Shown: positions 53,749 through 64,000, numbered from the stretch's first letter. The stretch: DNA of 64,000 nt from Azospirillum ramasamyi (GCF_003233655.1 NZ_CP029829.1:124001-188000), one strand, 5' to 3'. Notes: a model not told the origin generated them from the letters alone. Numbers and translations: made by a program.

Positions 53749-54888
53749 ATGGGCAAGGACGACGGTAACGCGACGAAGAAGGGCGAAATGGATCCGGGGC
53801 TGCTGAGGGCCGCCCTGGCCGGCCTGCTGGAGGAGGAGAGCGCGAGCGCCGCCCCGGCCGCTACGGCCCTGGTCGCCATCCTCCGCGGACGCGGCGCCGA
53901 TATGGAGCCTCCGCGAACGCTGGTGCTGCGGCGGCGCGGCGCGCATAGCGAGAAGAGGGGCGGCGAGAAGAGGGGCGGCGAGAAGGGCGCGGGCGACCCG
54001 GCGGAGCGGCGCGCCCTGGTCTACAGCCTGACCAAGACCATCCTGGCCGCCGCCGTGCTGCGGCTGGCCGCGCGCGGCATCGTCGCTCTGGATGGGCCGG
54101 CGGAGCGCTGGCTGCCCGAACTGTCCGGCCGGCCGGTGGCGGTCACCGTCGCCCAGCTGCTGATGCACCGGGCCGGGTTGCCCGATTATGGCGGGCGGGC
54201 CGACTACCATGCCGCCGTCGCCGCCGGCGGCGAGCCGTGGAGCGGCGACGAGTTCCTGGCCCGCTGCGGTGTGGCCAATGGCAAGGATGGACCGCCGGTC
54301 GGCAGCTTCGCCTATTCCAACATCGGCTATCTGCTGGTCGGCCGGCTGCTGGAGCGGGCGGGCGGCCTTCCGCTGGCGGAGATGCTGGCGCGCGAGGTCT
54401 TCGCCCCGCTCGGCCTGTCCGGCGCGGCGCTGCTGCGCGACCGCTCAGAACTCGACGGGCTGTTCTTCGGGCCGAGCCCGGCCTTCGGCGGCGTTCCGGT
54501 GGCGAAGGCCTATCATCCCGGCTGGGTGTCGCATGGGGTGGCGGCGATGACGGTGTCCGATGCCTGCCGCTTCGTCCATGGCCTGACCGAGGACTACCTG
54601 CCGACCGCGCTGCTGTGGCGGATGCGCGATGCCCTGCCGGTCAGCGGGCCGATGACCGGCAGGCCCTGGGTGCAACCGTCCTATGGCCTGGGCCTGATGA
54701 TGGAGCTGAATCCGGGGCCCGGACCCTATTGGGGCCACACCGGCGGCGGTCCGGGGGTGACGCCCGTCGCCTATCACGCGCCGGGGCCGGTCCCGGTCTC
54801 CGTCGCCGTCTTCCTGGACGGCGAGGACGGAAACCTCGCCGAATGGATGGCGGTTGAGGTGCTGCACCGCCTGCGCAACGGCCGTTAG
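53749..54888 (+). CDS. Beta-lactamase family serine hydrolase
   Basis: A 379-residue protein of the class C beta-lactamase/DD-peptidase fold. Active-site motifs are complete: SLTK (S93 and K96), YSN (189-191) and HTGG in WGHTGGGPG as the third box. No signal peptide is visible, so it is probably a cytoplasmic esterase or peptidase rather than a secreted beta-lactamase. Residues 68-82 hold an in-frame KRGGE-type duplication in a loop just before the catalytic serine. ATG at 53749 with GGGAG nearby. Substrate unknown. Confidence 0.88.
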   Translation: MGKDDGNATKKGEMDPGLLRAALAGLLEEESASAAPAATALVAILRGRGADMEPPRTLVLRRRGAHSEKRGGEKRGGEKGAGDPAERRALVYSLTKTILAAAVLRLAARGIVALDGPAERWLPELSGRPVAVTVAQLLMHRAGLPDYGGRADYHAAVAAGGEPWSGDEFLARCGVANGKDGPPVGSFAYSNIGYLLVGRLLERAGGLPLAEMLAREVFAPLGLSGAALLRDRSELDGLFFGPSPAFGGVPVAKAYHPGWVSHGVAAMTVSDACRFVHGLTEDYLPTALLWRMRDALPVSGPMTGRPWVQPSYGLGLMMELNPGPGPYWGHTGGGPGVTPVAYHAPGPVPVSVAVFLDGEDGNLAEWMAVEVLHRLRNGR

Positions 54889-55080
54889 GCGGGCGCCGCC
54901 GCCCTTCTGTTCATCTCCCGCTGGTGCCCCGCTTGTTCGGATTTCGCGCGTAACCATCTCCTCTCCAGGGGACAATCCTCAACTCCGGCGCATAGACTTC
55001 GGGGTATGGCGGTGCCGGAGGAAACCGGTATCCGAAATCGGACGCCGGGCCGAAAACGAACACTGGGGAGGAAAACGCGC

Positions 55081-56829
55081 ATGGGAGAAGCCGCCCGCAC
55101 ATTGCCCGACCATCCATGGCTGGCCTCCTACCCGCCGACGGTGGACTGGGCGATGCCGATCCCGGCCCGGCCGCTGACGGACCTGTTGAGCGACGCCGTC
55201 GCCCGCCACGGCGCCAAGCCCTGCCTGAACTTCCTGGGCAAGCGCACCAGCTACCGCGAGTTGGGGCAACTGGTCGACCGCGCCGCCCGCGGCTTCCAGG
55301 CGCTCGGGGTGGGGAAGGGCACGCGGGTCGGTCTGTTCCTGCCCAACACCCCTTATTACGTCATCGCCTTCTTCGGCATCCTGAAGGCCGGCGGCACGGT
55401 GGTGAACTTCAACCCGCTCTATGCCGAACGCGAACTTGCCCACCAGATCGGCGACAGCGACATCGACCTGATGGTCACGCTGGACCTGAAGCTGCTGTAC
55501 GACAAGATGGCGCGGATGCTGGCGGAGACCGGGCTGAAGCGGCTGGTGATCTGCCGCATGGCCGAAATCCTGCCCTTCCCGAAGAACTGGCTGTTCCCCA
55601 TCGCCAAGAGGGCGGAGGTCGCGGCGATCCCGCGCGACGACCGCCACATTCCCTTTGTCCGACTGATCGCCAACGACGGCCGGCCGGCTCCGGTCGCCAT
55701 CGACGCGCGCGAGGACGTCGCGGTCCTGCAATACACCGGCGGCACCACCGGCGTGCCGAAGGGCGCGATGCTGACCCACGCCAACCTCTACGCCAACACC
55801 ATCCAGTGCGCGACCTGGTACGCGTCGAAGGAGCGCAGGCCCGGCGAGGGCGAGGATGACGGGCAGGAGCGCATGATGGGCGTGCTGCCGCTGTTCCATG
55901 TCTTCGCCATGACCGCGGTGATGAATTTCGGCCTGCATCTGGGGGCCGAGATCGTCCTGCTGCCGCGCTTCGAGCTGGAGCAGGTCATGCGCACCCTGCA
56001 GAAGGAGCGGATCACCCTGTTCCCCGCCGTCCCCACCATCTACACGGCGATCAACCATCATAAACGCCTGAAGGACTTCGACCTGTCCTCCATCCGCTTC
56101 TGCATGTCGGGCGGGGCGCCGCTGCCGCTGGAGGTGAAGGAGGCGTTCGAGCGCACCACCGGCTGCACGCTGGTGGAAGGATACGGCCTGTCGGAAAGCT
56201 CCCCCGTCGCCACGGTGAACCCGGTGGTGCTGCGCAGCGAGAAGAAGGGCTCCATCGGCCTGCCGCTGCCCGGCACCATCGTGGAGATCGTCAGCCTGGA
56301 GGAGCCGCGCCGCGTATTGCCGCCCGGCGAGAAGGGCGAGGTCTGCATCCGCGGGCCGCAGGTGATGAAGGGCTATTGGCGGCGCCCGGACGAGACGGCG
56401 CAGACGCTGGTCGACGGCCGGCTGCACACCGGCGATGTCGGGGTGATGGACGAGGACGGCTACACCACCATCGTCGACCGCATCAAGGACATGATCCTGT
56501 GCAGCGGCTTCAACGTCTATCCCCGCAATGTGGAGGAGGCGATCTACCTGCATCCGGCCGTCGCCGAATGCGTGGTGGCCGGCCTGCCCGATGAATATCG
56601 CGGCCAGACGGTTAAGGCCTATGTCCGGCTGGACGAGGGCAGGAGCCTGACCGCCGAGGAGCTGACCGCCTTCCTGAAGGACAAGCTGTCGCCCATCGAG
56701 ATGCCGAAGGTCGTGGAATTCCGCCGGGAGCTGCCGAAGACGATGATTGGAAAACTGTCCCGCAAGGCCCTGCTGGACGAGGAGCAGAGCAAACGTGACG
56801 CCGCTGCGGCGACTGGCGGTTCCGCATGA
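55081..56829 (+). CDS. fadD: Long-chain acyl-CoA ligase
   Basis: Adenylates fatty acids and joins them to CoA for beta-oxidation or lipid use. The 582 residues have the AMP-binding P-loop YTGGTTGVPKGAML, the VEGYGLSESSP motif, HTGDVGVMDEDGY and the linker DRIKDMILCSGFNVYP, with a C-terminal lysine in PKTMIGKLSRKAL. The ATG at 55081 has GGGGAGGAAA upstream. It overlaps the acylphosphatase gene by ATGA. Chain-length preference is not certain from sequence alone. Confidence 0.94.
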   Translation: MGEAARTLPDHPWLASYPPTVDWAMPIPARPLTDLLSDAVARHGAKPCLNFLGKRTSYRELGQLVDRAARGFQALGVGKGTRVGLFLPNTPYYVIAFFGILKAGGTVVNFNPLYAERELAHQIGDSDIDLMVTLDLKLLYDKMARMLAETGLKRLVICRMAEILPFPKNWLFPIAKRAEVAAIPRDDRHIPFVRLIANDGRPAPVAIDAREDVAVLQYTGGTTGVPKGAMLTHANLYANTIQCATWYASKERRPGEGEDDGQERMMGVLPLFHVFAMTAVMNFGLHLGAEIVLLPRFELEQVMRTLQKERITLFPAVPTIYTAINHHKRLKDFDLSSIRFCMSGGAPLPLEVKEAFERTTGCTLVEGYGLSESSPVATVNPVVLRSEKKGSIGLPLPGTIVEIVSLEEPRRVLPPGEKGEVCIRGPQVMKGYWRRPDETAQTLVDGRLHTGDVGVMDEDGYTTIVDRIKDMILCSGFNVYPRNVEEAIYLHPAVAECVVAGLPDEYRGQTVKAYVRLDEGRSLTAEELTAFLKDKLSPIEMPKVVEFRRELPKTMIGKLSRKALLDEEQSKRDAAAATGGSA

Positions 56830-57116
56830 GCGGCCCCGAACGGAAGGTCGTGCGCGTCCGCGTCCAGGGCAAGGTGCAGGGGGTGTGGTATCGCGGCTGG
56901 ACCGTCGATACCGCGGGCGGGTTGGGTCTGACCGGCTGGGTCCGCAACCGCAGCGACGGCACGGTGGAGGCGCTGTTCGCCGGCCCCGCCCATGCCGTCG
57001 ACCGCATGCTGGAGGCCTGCCGCCGCGGCCCGCCCGCGGCCATCGTCCGCGACGTGGTGTCCGAACCGGAGCAGGATCCGGGGATGGCCGGGTTCGAGCA
57101 GCGGCCGACGGCGTAA
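56826..57116 (+). CDS. acyP: Acylphosphatase
   Basis: Hydrolyses carboxyl-phosphate bonds such as acetyl phosphate or carbamoyl phosphate. The 96-residue protein has the signature VQGKVQGVWYRGW with catalytic R23 and the second motif GWVRNRSDGTVEA with catalytic N41. It overlaps the fadD stop by four bases, so the two are translated together. The functional link to fadD is unclear. Confidence 0.95.
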   Translation: MSGPERKVVRVRVQGKVQGVWYRGWTVDTAGGLGLTGWVRNRSDGTVEALFAGPAHAVDRMLEACRRGPPAAIVRDVVSEPEQDPGMAGFEQRPTA

Positions 57117-57261
57117 CTCCTGCGGTCATTGTCGGGTCGGGATCGAAAGCCGCTGATGGAAGGTCCGCATTAGCGTTCCGCTAACCATGACGGCGGCATG
57201 CTTGCCGTCGCCGTGGCTTGAGGCCGGCGGTTGAAGGCCAGCGGAAGGGACGACAGCCGGG

Positions 57262-58152
57262 ATGACCGCAAGGAAGCCGGATGTGGCCGACATGAAGGCC
57301 ATGCTCACCGGCGTCTTCGCCAAGGCGGCGGAGGCGAAGGGCAAGGCCGTGCGCGGGGCCATGGCGACACCGGCGGCGAAAGCTCCGGCTGTGCCGCGGC
57401 GTGACACGGCCGTCCGCCTCAGCCTTGGGCCGGAGGCGGCGGCGGATGCGCCGGCACGCCCGCCCCAACCGACAACCGTCGATCCTGCCGACCGGCTGGA
57501 ACCGGCGATCCGGACGCTTGCCCGCGACCTGGGCCGGCTGCTGGCCGCCTTCGGGATGGACGGAAGCGATGCCGTGGAGGCGGCGCTGGCCGCCCGTTTC
57601 GGCGACGCGGAGCGCCGGGCCGCAGTCGCGGCGCTGGATGGACGGGCGGGCGACTTGCGGCCGCTTGCGGAGGACGGCCGGCTGGATGTGGCGATCGAAG
57701 TGAGCGGGATCGGCCTCGCCCTCGGTCCGGTCGATGGGCCGGTGAGGGTGAGGCTGGAGGATGCCGTGCTGATGCTGGCCCAGGCTCCGGCGGAAGAAAA
57801 GGGGGAGGGGCTGGCGGGCGTGCTCGGCGTCCTTCGCTCCGCCATCCGGCCGGGCAAAGGGCTGACGGTCGCGACCGACCGGGTCGCCATCGACGATCTG
57901 GGCCGCGTCATGGCGGCGTTGTCCCAAGCGATGGCGAAGCCGCCGCAGGGGCTGGAAGGCGCGCTGACCCTGACGCCGCTGGGCGCGCCGGAGCAGGATG
58001 GCGGGGCGCTGGAACTGACCCTGTCGCTCTCCGGGCGGCTGGGGGAGATGGCGGCCGTGGAGCCTGCCAAACCGATGCCGGCGAAGGAAAAGCCGGCGAA
58101 GGAGACGCGGGTCGACGAGATCAAGGAGCGTGGGTTCGATGTCCGGATTTGA
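57262..58152 (+). CDS. Ala-rich protein of unknown function
   Basis: A 296-residue protein I do not recognise. Residues 1-75 are Ala/Lys/Pro-rich and probably disordered. Residues 76-270 alternate amphipathic helices and strands (RTLARDLGRLLAAFGMDG, GRLDVAIEVSGIGLALG, LVRVTLDDAV-like segments) without a catalytic motif. The tail has Lys/Pro/Ala/Glu repeats (AKPMPAKEKPAKE). There is no signal peptide. The last 14 bases overlap the next unknown gene, so the pair is probably co-translated. High third-position GC supports coding. Confidence 0.75.
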   Translation: MTARKPDVADMKAMLTGVFAKAAEAKGKAVRGAMATPAAKAPAVPRRDTAVRLSLGPEAAADAPARPPQPTTVDPADRLEPAIRTLARDLGRLLAAFGMDGSDAVEAALAARFGDAERRAAVAALDGRAGDLRPLAEDGRLDVAIEVSGIGLALGPVDGPVRVRLEDAVLMLAQAPAEEKGEGLAGVLGVLRSAIRPGKGLTVATDRVAIDDLGRVMAALSQAMAKPPQGLEGALTLTPLGAPEQDGGALELTLSLSGRLGEMAAVEPAKPMPAKEKPAKETRVDEIKERGFDVRI

Positions 58153-58663
58153 CGTGCGCCTGATGGCCGCCGGCTTGCTGTGCGGGCTGATGCTACCGGT
58201 GGCCTTTTCGGCGGGCTCCCCGGCGCTGGCCGGTGCGCTGGAGCGGACGGAGCCGGGCCACATGGCGCCGCCGCAGCCGGACTCCAACCTGCCCATCGCG
58301 CCGCCCATCGTGCAGTTCCCGTTGCCGCCGCAATGGGTGACGATCCGCTCCAATGAGGATTGGCGCAAGGCCGGCAAGTTCGAGAAGGAGCTGAGCCGGG
58401 ATTGCGCCGCCCTGCGCTTCAAGGAGATCACGCCGCTGCGCTTCCGCGCCTATTTCAAGGGGGAGGTGCTGGGCGTCGCCTTCGGCCATGGGCTGAACCT
58501 GAACGATCCCGAAAGGAAGGCTGACCGGAAGAAGATCTACCTGTTCCGCAACGGCAACACGACCGCCTGCACCGTGCAGTCGATGGACAACAAGGATCCG
58601 CGCGTGAACCCCGCCGGCGATCAGGCCGCCACCCCGGCCGCCGGCGGGTTCCAGAAATACTAA
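58139..58663 (+). CDS. Secreted protein of unknown function
   Basis: A 174-residue protein with a signal peptide (hydrophobic core LMAAGLLCGLMLPVAFSAG, probable cleavage after ALA near residue 32). The mature part has a Pro-rich N-terminus (PPQPDSNLPIAPPI), two cysteines (RDCAAL, TACTVQ) and no known motif. ATG at 58139 is chosen because AAGGAG is ten bases upstream; GTG at 58130 would be too close to it. Overlap with the previous unknown gene suggests a shared function. It ends in a hairpin that includes its stop codon. Confidence 0.78.
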   Translation: MSGFDVRLMAAGLLCGLMLPVAFSAGSPALAGALERTEPGHMAPPQPDSNLPIAPPIVQFPLPPQWVTIRSNEDWRKAGKFEKELSRDCAALRFKEITPLRFRAYFKGEVLGVAFGHGLNLNDPERKADRKKIYLFRNGNTTACTVQSMDNKDPRVNPAGDQAATPAAGGFQKY

Positions 58664-58684
58664 AGCGAATTTGCATTCGCTTTA
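58661..58684. terminator. Bidirectional terminator-like hairpin
   Basis: A perfect 10-bp stem (58661-58670 with 58675-58684) and 4-base loop TTGC lies between convergent genes and contains the stop codon of the upstream gene. A short A-run and T-run flank it. Confidence 0.55.
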
Positions 58685-58772
58685 GATTCACATGACCTCA
58701 TTCGCCGGTCTGGATTCGGCCGCATGAGCGGCCGGGGCCGCCGTCGCGGCCCAAAGCGCATTGCAAGCCCCT

Positions 58773-59540
58773 TTAAATCTCTTCGCCCGACCCATCTTCG
58801 GCGGGGCTGTCCTCGCCCCGCATCGGGCCGCCGAACACCTCCGGCCATGCCGCGATCAGGGCCGAATCGACGTCCTCCATCGTCACCAGTTGGCCCAGGG
58901 CGACGATGGAGGTGACGCCATGCTCGGCGATGCCGCAGGGGACGATGCCGCCGAAATGGGACAGGTCCGGCTCCACGTTCAGGGCGATGCCGTGGAAGCT
59001 GACCCAGCGGCGCACCCGCACGCCGATGGCGGCGATCTTGTCCTCCTGCCCCTTCAGCCCGCCATAGGGCTGCTTGTCGACCCAGATGCCGACACGGCCC
59101 TCCCGCCGCTCCCCCTTGATGTTGAAGGAAGCGAGCGTGCGGATGATCCATTCCTCCAGGTCGCGGACGAAGCCGCGGATGTCGGCGCCGCGCGCCTTCA
59201 GGTCCAGCATGACGTAGGCCACGCGCTGTCCCGGCCCATGGTAGGTGTACTGGCCGCCTCGGCCGCTGCGGTAGACGGGGAAGCGGTCGGCCTCCAGCAG
59301 ATCCTCGTCGCGCGCGCTGGTGCCGGCGGTGTAGAGCGGCGGATGCTCCAGCAGCCAGACCAGTTCCGGCGCGGTGCCGGCGCGGATCGCCTCGACGCGG
59401 GCCTCCATCTCGGCGATGGCGTCGGGGTAGGGCACCGGCTGGTCGGAGATGCGCCACTCGATCGGCCGCGGCCGGGCGGGCGTCTCGGGACAGGTCTGAC
59501 CGGCGGGCGGGCTTGGCGGCAGGCTTGGCAGGGAGGTCAT
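58773..59540 (-). CDS. lipB: Octanoyltransferase (lipoate biosynthesis)
   Basis: Transfers octanoyl from acyl carrier protein to lipoyl domains such as that of the odhB product. The 255 residues contain [16 protein letters not shown], the catalytic lysine region in [10 protein letters not shown] and the active cysteine in [12 protein letters not shown] at 59540 (MTSLPSLPP) starts the family; longer in-frame sequence to 59822 runs through the tRNA-Leu gene. The C-terminus is acidic. lipA is not nearby. Confidence 0.95.
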   Translation of the reverse strand: MTSLPSLPPSPPAGQTCPETPARPRPIEWRISDQPVPYPDAIAEMEARVEAIRAGTAPELVWLLEHPPLYTAGTSARDEDLLEADRFPVYRSGRGGQYTYHGPGQRVAYVMLDLKARGADIRGFVRDLEEWIIRTLASFNIKGERREGRVGIWVDKQPYGGLKGQEDKIAAIGVRVRRWVSFHGIALNVEPDLSHFGGIVPCGIAEHGVTSIVALGQLVTMEDVDSALIAAWPEVFGGPMRGEDSPAEDGSGEEI

Positions 59541-59714
59541 TCGATACGGTCTCTGGCGGTGTCGGCTGCTGTGTCGGCGGGGCGGCCGGAGGGCCGCTCC
59601 GAATTTTTCTTCGCGAACGATGATTGTAGCGCTTGATCGACCGTCGGGAAGCTGATATCTACCCGCTCCACCCGATGAGGCGCGCAAGCGGACGTCGGGA
59701 ACTACCAGCCTGAT

Positions 59715-59799
59715 GCGGTCGTGGCGGAATTGGTAGACGCGCAGCGTTGAGGTCGCTGTGGGGCAACCCGTGGAAGTTCGAGTCTTCTCGACCGCACCA
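59715..59799 (+). tRNA. tRNA-Leu (GAG anticodon)
   Basis: Class II tRNA of 85 nt with a long variable arm (TGGGGCAACCCG). Acceptor GCGGTCG / CGACCGC, anticodon stem CAGCG / CGCTG around TTGAGGT (anticodon GAG, reads CUC/CUU), T arm GGAAG-TTCGAGT-CTTCT. CCA is encoded. The lipB gene is divergent, starting 174 bases upstream. Confidence 0.96.
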
Positions 59800-59843
59800 C
59801 TCTCCCATGCAGATGGGACCATCCCGGGGATACGGGAATGACG

Positions 59844-59880
59844 AAAAGCCCGCAGGTCGCAAGACCGAGCGGGCTTTTTC
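59844..59880 (+). terminator. Terminator of tRNA-Leu
   Basis: GC stem GCCCGC (59848-59853) with GCGGGC (59869-59874), inner stem GGTC/GACC, then five T. A-run on the 5' side also allows function on the minus strand for the convergent STAS gene. Confidence 0.85.
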
Positions 59881-59926
59881 GTGTTCGGGCCTTACCCCGC
59901 CTCTCATCCCGCCGGCGGCGGCCTCC

Positions 59927-60229
59927 TCAGCGGAATTCGATATAGCGGTCGAGCGCGACGCGGCGCAGCGCGCGGACGATGTGGGGAAGGGCGCCGCTGG
60001 CGACGATGTGGCCGCCGGCCTCGCTGCAGCGGTTCGCCAGGATGAACAGCATGCCGATGGCCGCGGAGTCGATGAAGGTGACGAAGCGCAGGTCGATCGG
60101 CACCACCGGACTGGCGCCAAAATCCCATTCGCGCATCATGTCGTGGAAGCGGTTGCCGTCCTCGTAGGTGCAGCGGCCCGACAGCAGGATACCGTCGCGG
60201 TCGCCGACGGTGGTGAAGGCATACTCCAT
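59927..60229 (-). CDS. STAS-domain protein (anti-sigma-factor-antagonist type)
   Basis: A 100-residue single-domain STAS protein. The conserved serine that such proteins use for phosphorylation is in FIDSAAIGM (S55). Family features include LSGRCTYEDGNRFHDMM and VPIDLRFVTF. Such proteins usually pair with a kinase/anti-sigma factor, but none is adjacent. ATG at 60229 is the family start; in-frame upstream sequence is low quality. It is divergent from mgtE. Confidence 0.88.
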   Translation of the reverse strand: MEYAFTTVGDRDGILLSGRCTYEDGNRFHDMMREWDFGASPVVPIDLRFVTFIDSAAIGMLFILANRCSEAGGHIVASGALPHIVRALRRVALDRYIEFR

Positions 60230-60584
60230 AGGCGCGTCCGGCCCCTCTCCCCATGATGCGGCACGCGGTAATGGGAGCACGAAGGGATGTTGCAGTGCAA
60301 GAGGGCGCCAGGGGCTTGGCGGGAAAAGCACCGGCAACGGCCGTTCCTTGCCCGGCCGGACTGGACAAACGGGGGCGGCGCCTCTATGTCGGGGGCGCTG
60401 CCGCCGGTGCCGCTCCCGTCCTTTACGCCGGGACCAAGGTACCGCGCGAAGGCCTTCCACAACCCGCATACCCCGAACGCCGCCGGCCTGCCGTCCGATG
60501 TCGCGGAGCCGCGTTGCCGTTGCCGTGCCGTCGGTGTCCATGCCGGCATTCGGGCTTTGCCATCGCCGAAGGGAGTGTGCCGGC
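60230..60584. other. Divergent intergenic region STAS gene / mgtE
   Basis: A 355-base gap. No gene is convincing. I looked for an Mg-responsive (M-box) leader before mgtE and did not see the expected paired regions. The ribosome site for mgtE is AAGGGAG. Confidence 0.45.
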
Positions 60585-62021
60585 ATGCACACCGATCCCC
60601 ATACCCCGGACCTGCGGCCGGACAGCGCCGCCCATCCCCATGGCCATCGTCCCATGGGCCATGAGGCGGAGGACGAACGTCCCTACGGCGTCGAGCCGGA
60701 GTTCGTGGAAGAGATCGTCGCCCTGCTGCGCGCCCGCGAACGCGACGCCGTTCTGGCGCGGCTGGAGGGGCTGCACGCCGCCGACATCGCCGACCTGATC
60801 GAGCAGGCCGACCCGGCCGAGCGCGCCGAACTGATCGACCTGCTGCCGGCGGAGCTGGACGGCGAGGTGCTGTCCAACCTGAACCCGGATCTGCGCGAAT
60901 CGCTGATCGAGCGGTTCGAGCCGCAGGAGCTGGCCGCCGCCGTCGCCGACCTCGACACCGACGACGCCGTCGAGCTGATCGAGGATCTGGACGCGGTGAC
61001 GCGGGCGCAGATCCTGGCGAACCTGCCCGACGCCGAACGCGCGCTGGTGCAGGAGAACCTGACCTACGCCGAGGACAGCGCCGGCCGCATGATGCAGCGC
61101 GAGCTGGTCGCGGTGCCGGAATACTGGACGGTGGGCGAGACCATCGACTTCGTCCGGGCGGCGACCGACACGCTGCCGGAGGATTTCTACGACATCTTCA
61201 TCGTCGACCCGATGCATCGGGTGCGGGGCGCGGTGCCGTTGTCGCGCCTGCTGCGCCAGCGCCGGGCCGTGCGCATCGCCGATCTGGTCACCGGCGAGGT
61301 CGACGCGATCCCCGCCACCATGGAGCGGGCGGAGGTCGCCAACCTGTTCCGCCAATACGCGCTGGTCTCCGCCCCGGTGGTGGATGCCGTCGGCCGGCTG
61401 ATCGGCGTCATCACCGTCGACGACGTGGTCCGCATCATCGACGAGGAGGCGGAGGACGACCTGCGCAAGCTGAGCGGGTCGGGCGACACCGGCGTGTTCA
61501 GCGGCATCGCCGACATCGCCCGCGGCCGTGTCGGCTGGCTGACCGTCAACCTCGTCACCGCCTTCCTGGCCTCGGGCGTCATCTCGCTGTTCGAGGGCAC
61601 CATCGAGCAGATCGTGGCGCTGGCGGTGCTGATGCCCATCGTCGCCTCGATGGGCGGCAATGCCGGGACGCAGACGCTGACCGTCGTCGTCCGCGCGCTG
61701 GCGACGCACGAGCTGTCCTCCGCCAACGCCATGCGGGTGGTGGGGAAGGAGCTGCTGGTCGGGCTGATCAACGGCGGCATCTTCGCCGTGATGGTGGGGG
61801 TGATCGCGCTGGTCTGGTACGGCCCGATGATCGGCATCGTCATCGGGCTCGCCATGATCATCAATCTGGTGGTGGCGGGGCTCAGCGGCGCGCTGATCCC
61901 GCTGGGGCTGGAAAAGCTGGGCGTCGATCCCGCGGTGTCCAGCGCGGTGTTCCTGACCACCATCACCGACGTGATCGGCTTCCTGGCCTTCCTGGGGCTG
62001 GCGTCGGCGTTCCTGCTGTGA
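60585..62021 (+). CDS. mgtE: Magnesium transporter MgtE
   Basis: Inner-membrane Mg2+ channel/transporter of 478 residues. Order: a His-rich N-terminal tail (HPHGHRPMGHEAEDE), the MgtE N domain of acidic helical repeats (about 35-165), two CBS domains (about 165-300; for example YALVSAPVVDAVGRLIGVI), a connecting helix, and five transmembrane helices with the pore motif region SMGGNAGTQTLTVVVRAL. The cytoplasmic part closes the channel when Mg is high. ATG at 60585 with AAGGGAG upstream. Confidence 0.96.
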   Translation: MHTDPHTPDLRPDSAAHPHGHRPMGHEAEDERPYGVEPEFVEEIVALLRARERDAVLARLEGLHAADIADLIEQADPAERAELIDLLPAELDGEVLSNLNPDLRESLIERFEPQELAAAVADLDTDDAVELIEDLDAVTRAQILANLPDAERALVQENLTYAEDSAGRMMQRELVAVPEYWTVGETIDFVRAATDTLPEDFYDIFIVDPMHRVRGAVPLSRLLRQRRAVRIADLVTGEVDAIPATMERAEVANLFRQYALVSAPVVDAVGRLIGVITVDDVVRIIDEEAEDDLRKLSGSGDTGVFSGIADIARGRVGWLTVNLVTAFLASGVISLFEGTIEQIVALAVLMPIVASMGGNAGTQTLTVVVRALATHELSSANAMRVVGKELLVGLINGGIFAVMVGVIALVWYGPMIGIVIGLAMIINLVVAGLSGALIPLGLEKLGVDPAVSSAVFLTTITDVIGFLAFLGLASAFLL

Positions 62022-62069
62022 GCGCCGCCCCGGAACGGCCGGAAGGCCCCGTTCGAGCCGGTCAGGCCG

Positions 62070-62513
62070 TCATTTCGGCATCACGCAGAAGGTGGTCTGC
62101 TGCATCAGGGCGCAATCCTTCTCCACCCCGCCGTCCAGCATCGACACCTCGACCTGGGTGATGACCAGGGTGCGGCCCGGCTTCACCACGCGGGCGCGGG
62201 CGATCATGACGTCGCCCTTGGCCGGCGACATCAGGTTGATCTTGAATTCCACCGCCAGCACCTCCGCCCCGGCGGGCATCAGGGTGAGCGCGGCATAGCC
62301 CCCGGCATTGTCGGCCAGCGTGCTGACCATGCCGGCATGGAAGAAGCCGTGCTGCTGCGTCAGGTCGGCGCGGAAGGGCAGCCGCATCTCGCAGAAGCCG
62401 GGCTCCATCGCCGCCATCTCGATGCCGAGCGTCCTGCAGATCGGCTGCTGTTCGAAGGACGCGAGGCAGCGCGCCTTCCAGTCGGGGGTGCGGGGTTCGA
62501 AAATGGCGGGCAC
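62070..62513 (-). CDS. PaaI-type hotdog-fold thioesterase
   Basis: A 147-residue hotdog protein, family of acyl-CoA thioesterases. Recognisable core: LTQQHGFFHAGMVSTLADNAGGYAA with the conserved HG(x)FFHAG motif, then FKINLMSPAKGD and the strand ALMQQTTFCVM. GTG at 62513 with GGAGAG upstream is the assigned start. The substrate is not predictable. It is convergent with mgtE and upstream of, but not in, the thi cluster. Confidence 0.9.
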   Translation of the reverse strand: MPAIFEPRTPDWKARCLASFEQQPICRTLGIEMAAMEPGFCEMRLPFRADLTQQHGFFHAGMVSTLADNAGGYAALTLMPAGAEVLAVEFKINLMSPAKGDVMIARARVVKPGRTLVITQVEVSMLDGGVEKDCALMQQTTFCVMPK

Positions 62514-62620
62514 GGTCGTAGCTCTCCGGCTTTAGGGGCGATGCGCGACAGCCTGCGTCAGCCGCCGCGCCGGATCAAGCGGCCGATTGGACAGCCGCAA
62601 GAGGCACGCCCCCCTCGCCG

Positions 62621-64000
<1,380 letters not shown>

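Noticed and set aside
60230..60584. Possible Mg2+ riboswitch before mgtE
   Set aside because: I did not find the paired regions of an M-box or ykoK leader; the gap is unstructured at the level I can see by eye.

Overview
The window is about 64 kb of a high-GC alphaproteobacterial chromosome. Gene content points to Rhodospirillales, most likely Azospirillum or a close relative. The indicators are an mdh-sucC-sucD-odhA-odhB TCA cluster, a class I lysyl-tRNA synthetase, a DUF2336 protein, a phasin, MeaB, the pheA-kdsB-cycM neighbourhood, and many GC-rich palindromic intergenic repeats. The genus is inferred from gene content only. There is no prophage, CRISPR array, intact insertion sequence or plasmid backbone, and most genes are core metabolism or core cell biology.

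Layout. 1-7.3 kb (minus strand): malate dehydrogenase, succinyl-CoA synthetase and the E1 and E2 subunits of 2-oxoglutarate dehydrogenase. 7.6-11.5 kb: a secreted unknown protein, a DUF2336 protein, a probable small RNA in a low-GC gap, and lysK. 11.7-15.7 kb: an SMR transporter, an ArsR/SRPBCC pair with an operator-like promoter, and a membrane sensor carrying SBP, PAS, GGDEF and EAL domains. 15.9-24.8 kb: mscL, secA, a periplasmic parvulin, argJ-mutT, recQ and tRNA-Thr(CGT). 25.3-31.7 kb: hslO, argD-argF, an ABC-2 permease, recX, rpmB and a phasin. 31.9-40.7 kb: meaB and a Yej-type peptide ABC transporter with two tandem binding proteins. 40.8-46.8 kb: hisN, nudC, pheA, kdsB, a membrane-anchored cytochrome c and a DUF4743-type Nudix protein. 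47-53.6 kb: a lone receiver protein, a 1-kb gene-free stretch, the prkA-yeaH-spoVR stress operon and a 34-codon reading frame. 53.7-64 kb: a serine hydrolase, acyl-CoA ligase plus acylphosphatase, two unknown overlapping genes, lipB, tRNA-Leu(GAG), a STAS protein, mgtE, a thioesterase, and thiO-thiS-thiG.

Functional links. The first block runs the TCA cycle from 2-oxoglutarate to oxaloacetate. argJ, argD and argF supply three arginine steps from separate loci. The thi genes make the thiazole half of the TPP used by odhA. lipB makes the lipoyl group carried by odhB. The prkA-yeaH-spoVR operon is a conserved stress and stationary-phase module of unresolved mechanism.

I did not find a clearly new multi-gene system. 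The items most worth following are the small RNA candidate near 9.6-9.7 kb, the promoter-proximal hairpin with a U-run in the argD leader, the perfect hairpin between prkA and yeaH, the gene-free region at 47.4-48.4 kb, the 34-codon reading frame at 53.5 kb, and the overlapping unknown pair at 57.3-58.7 kb.
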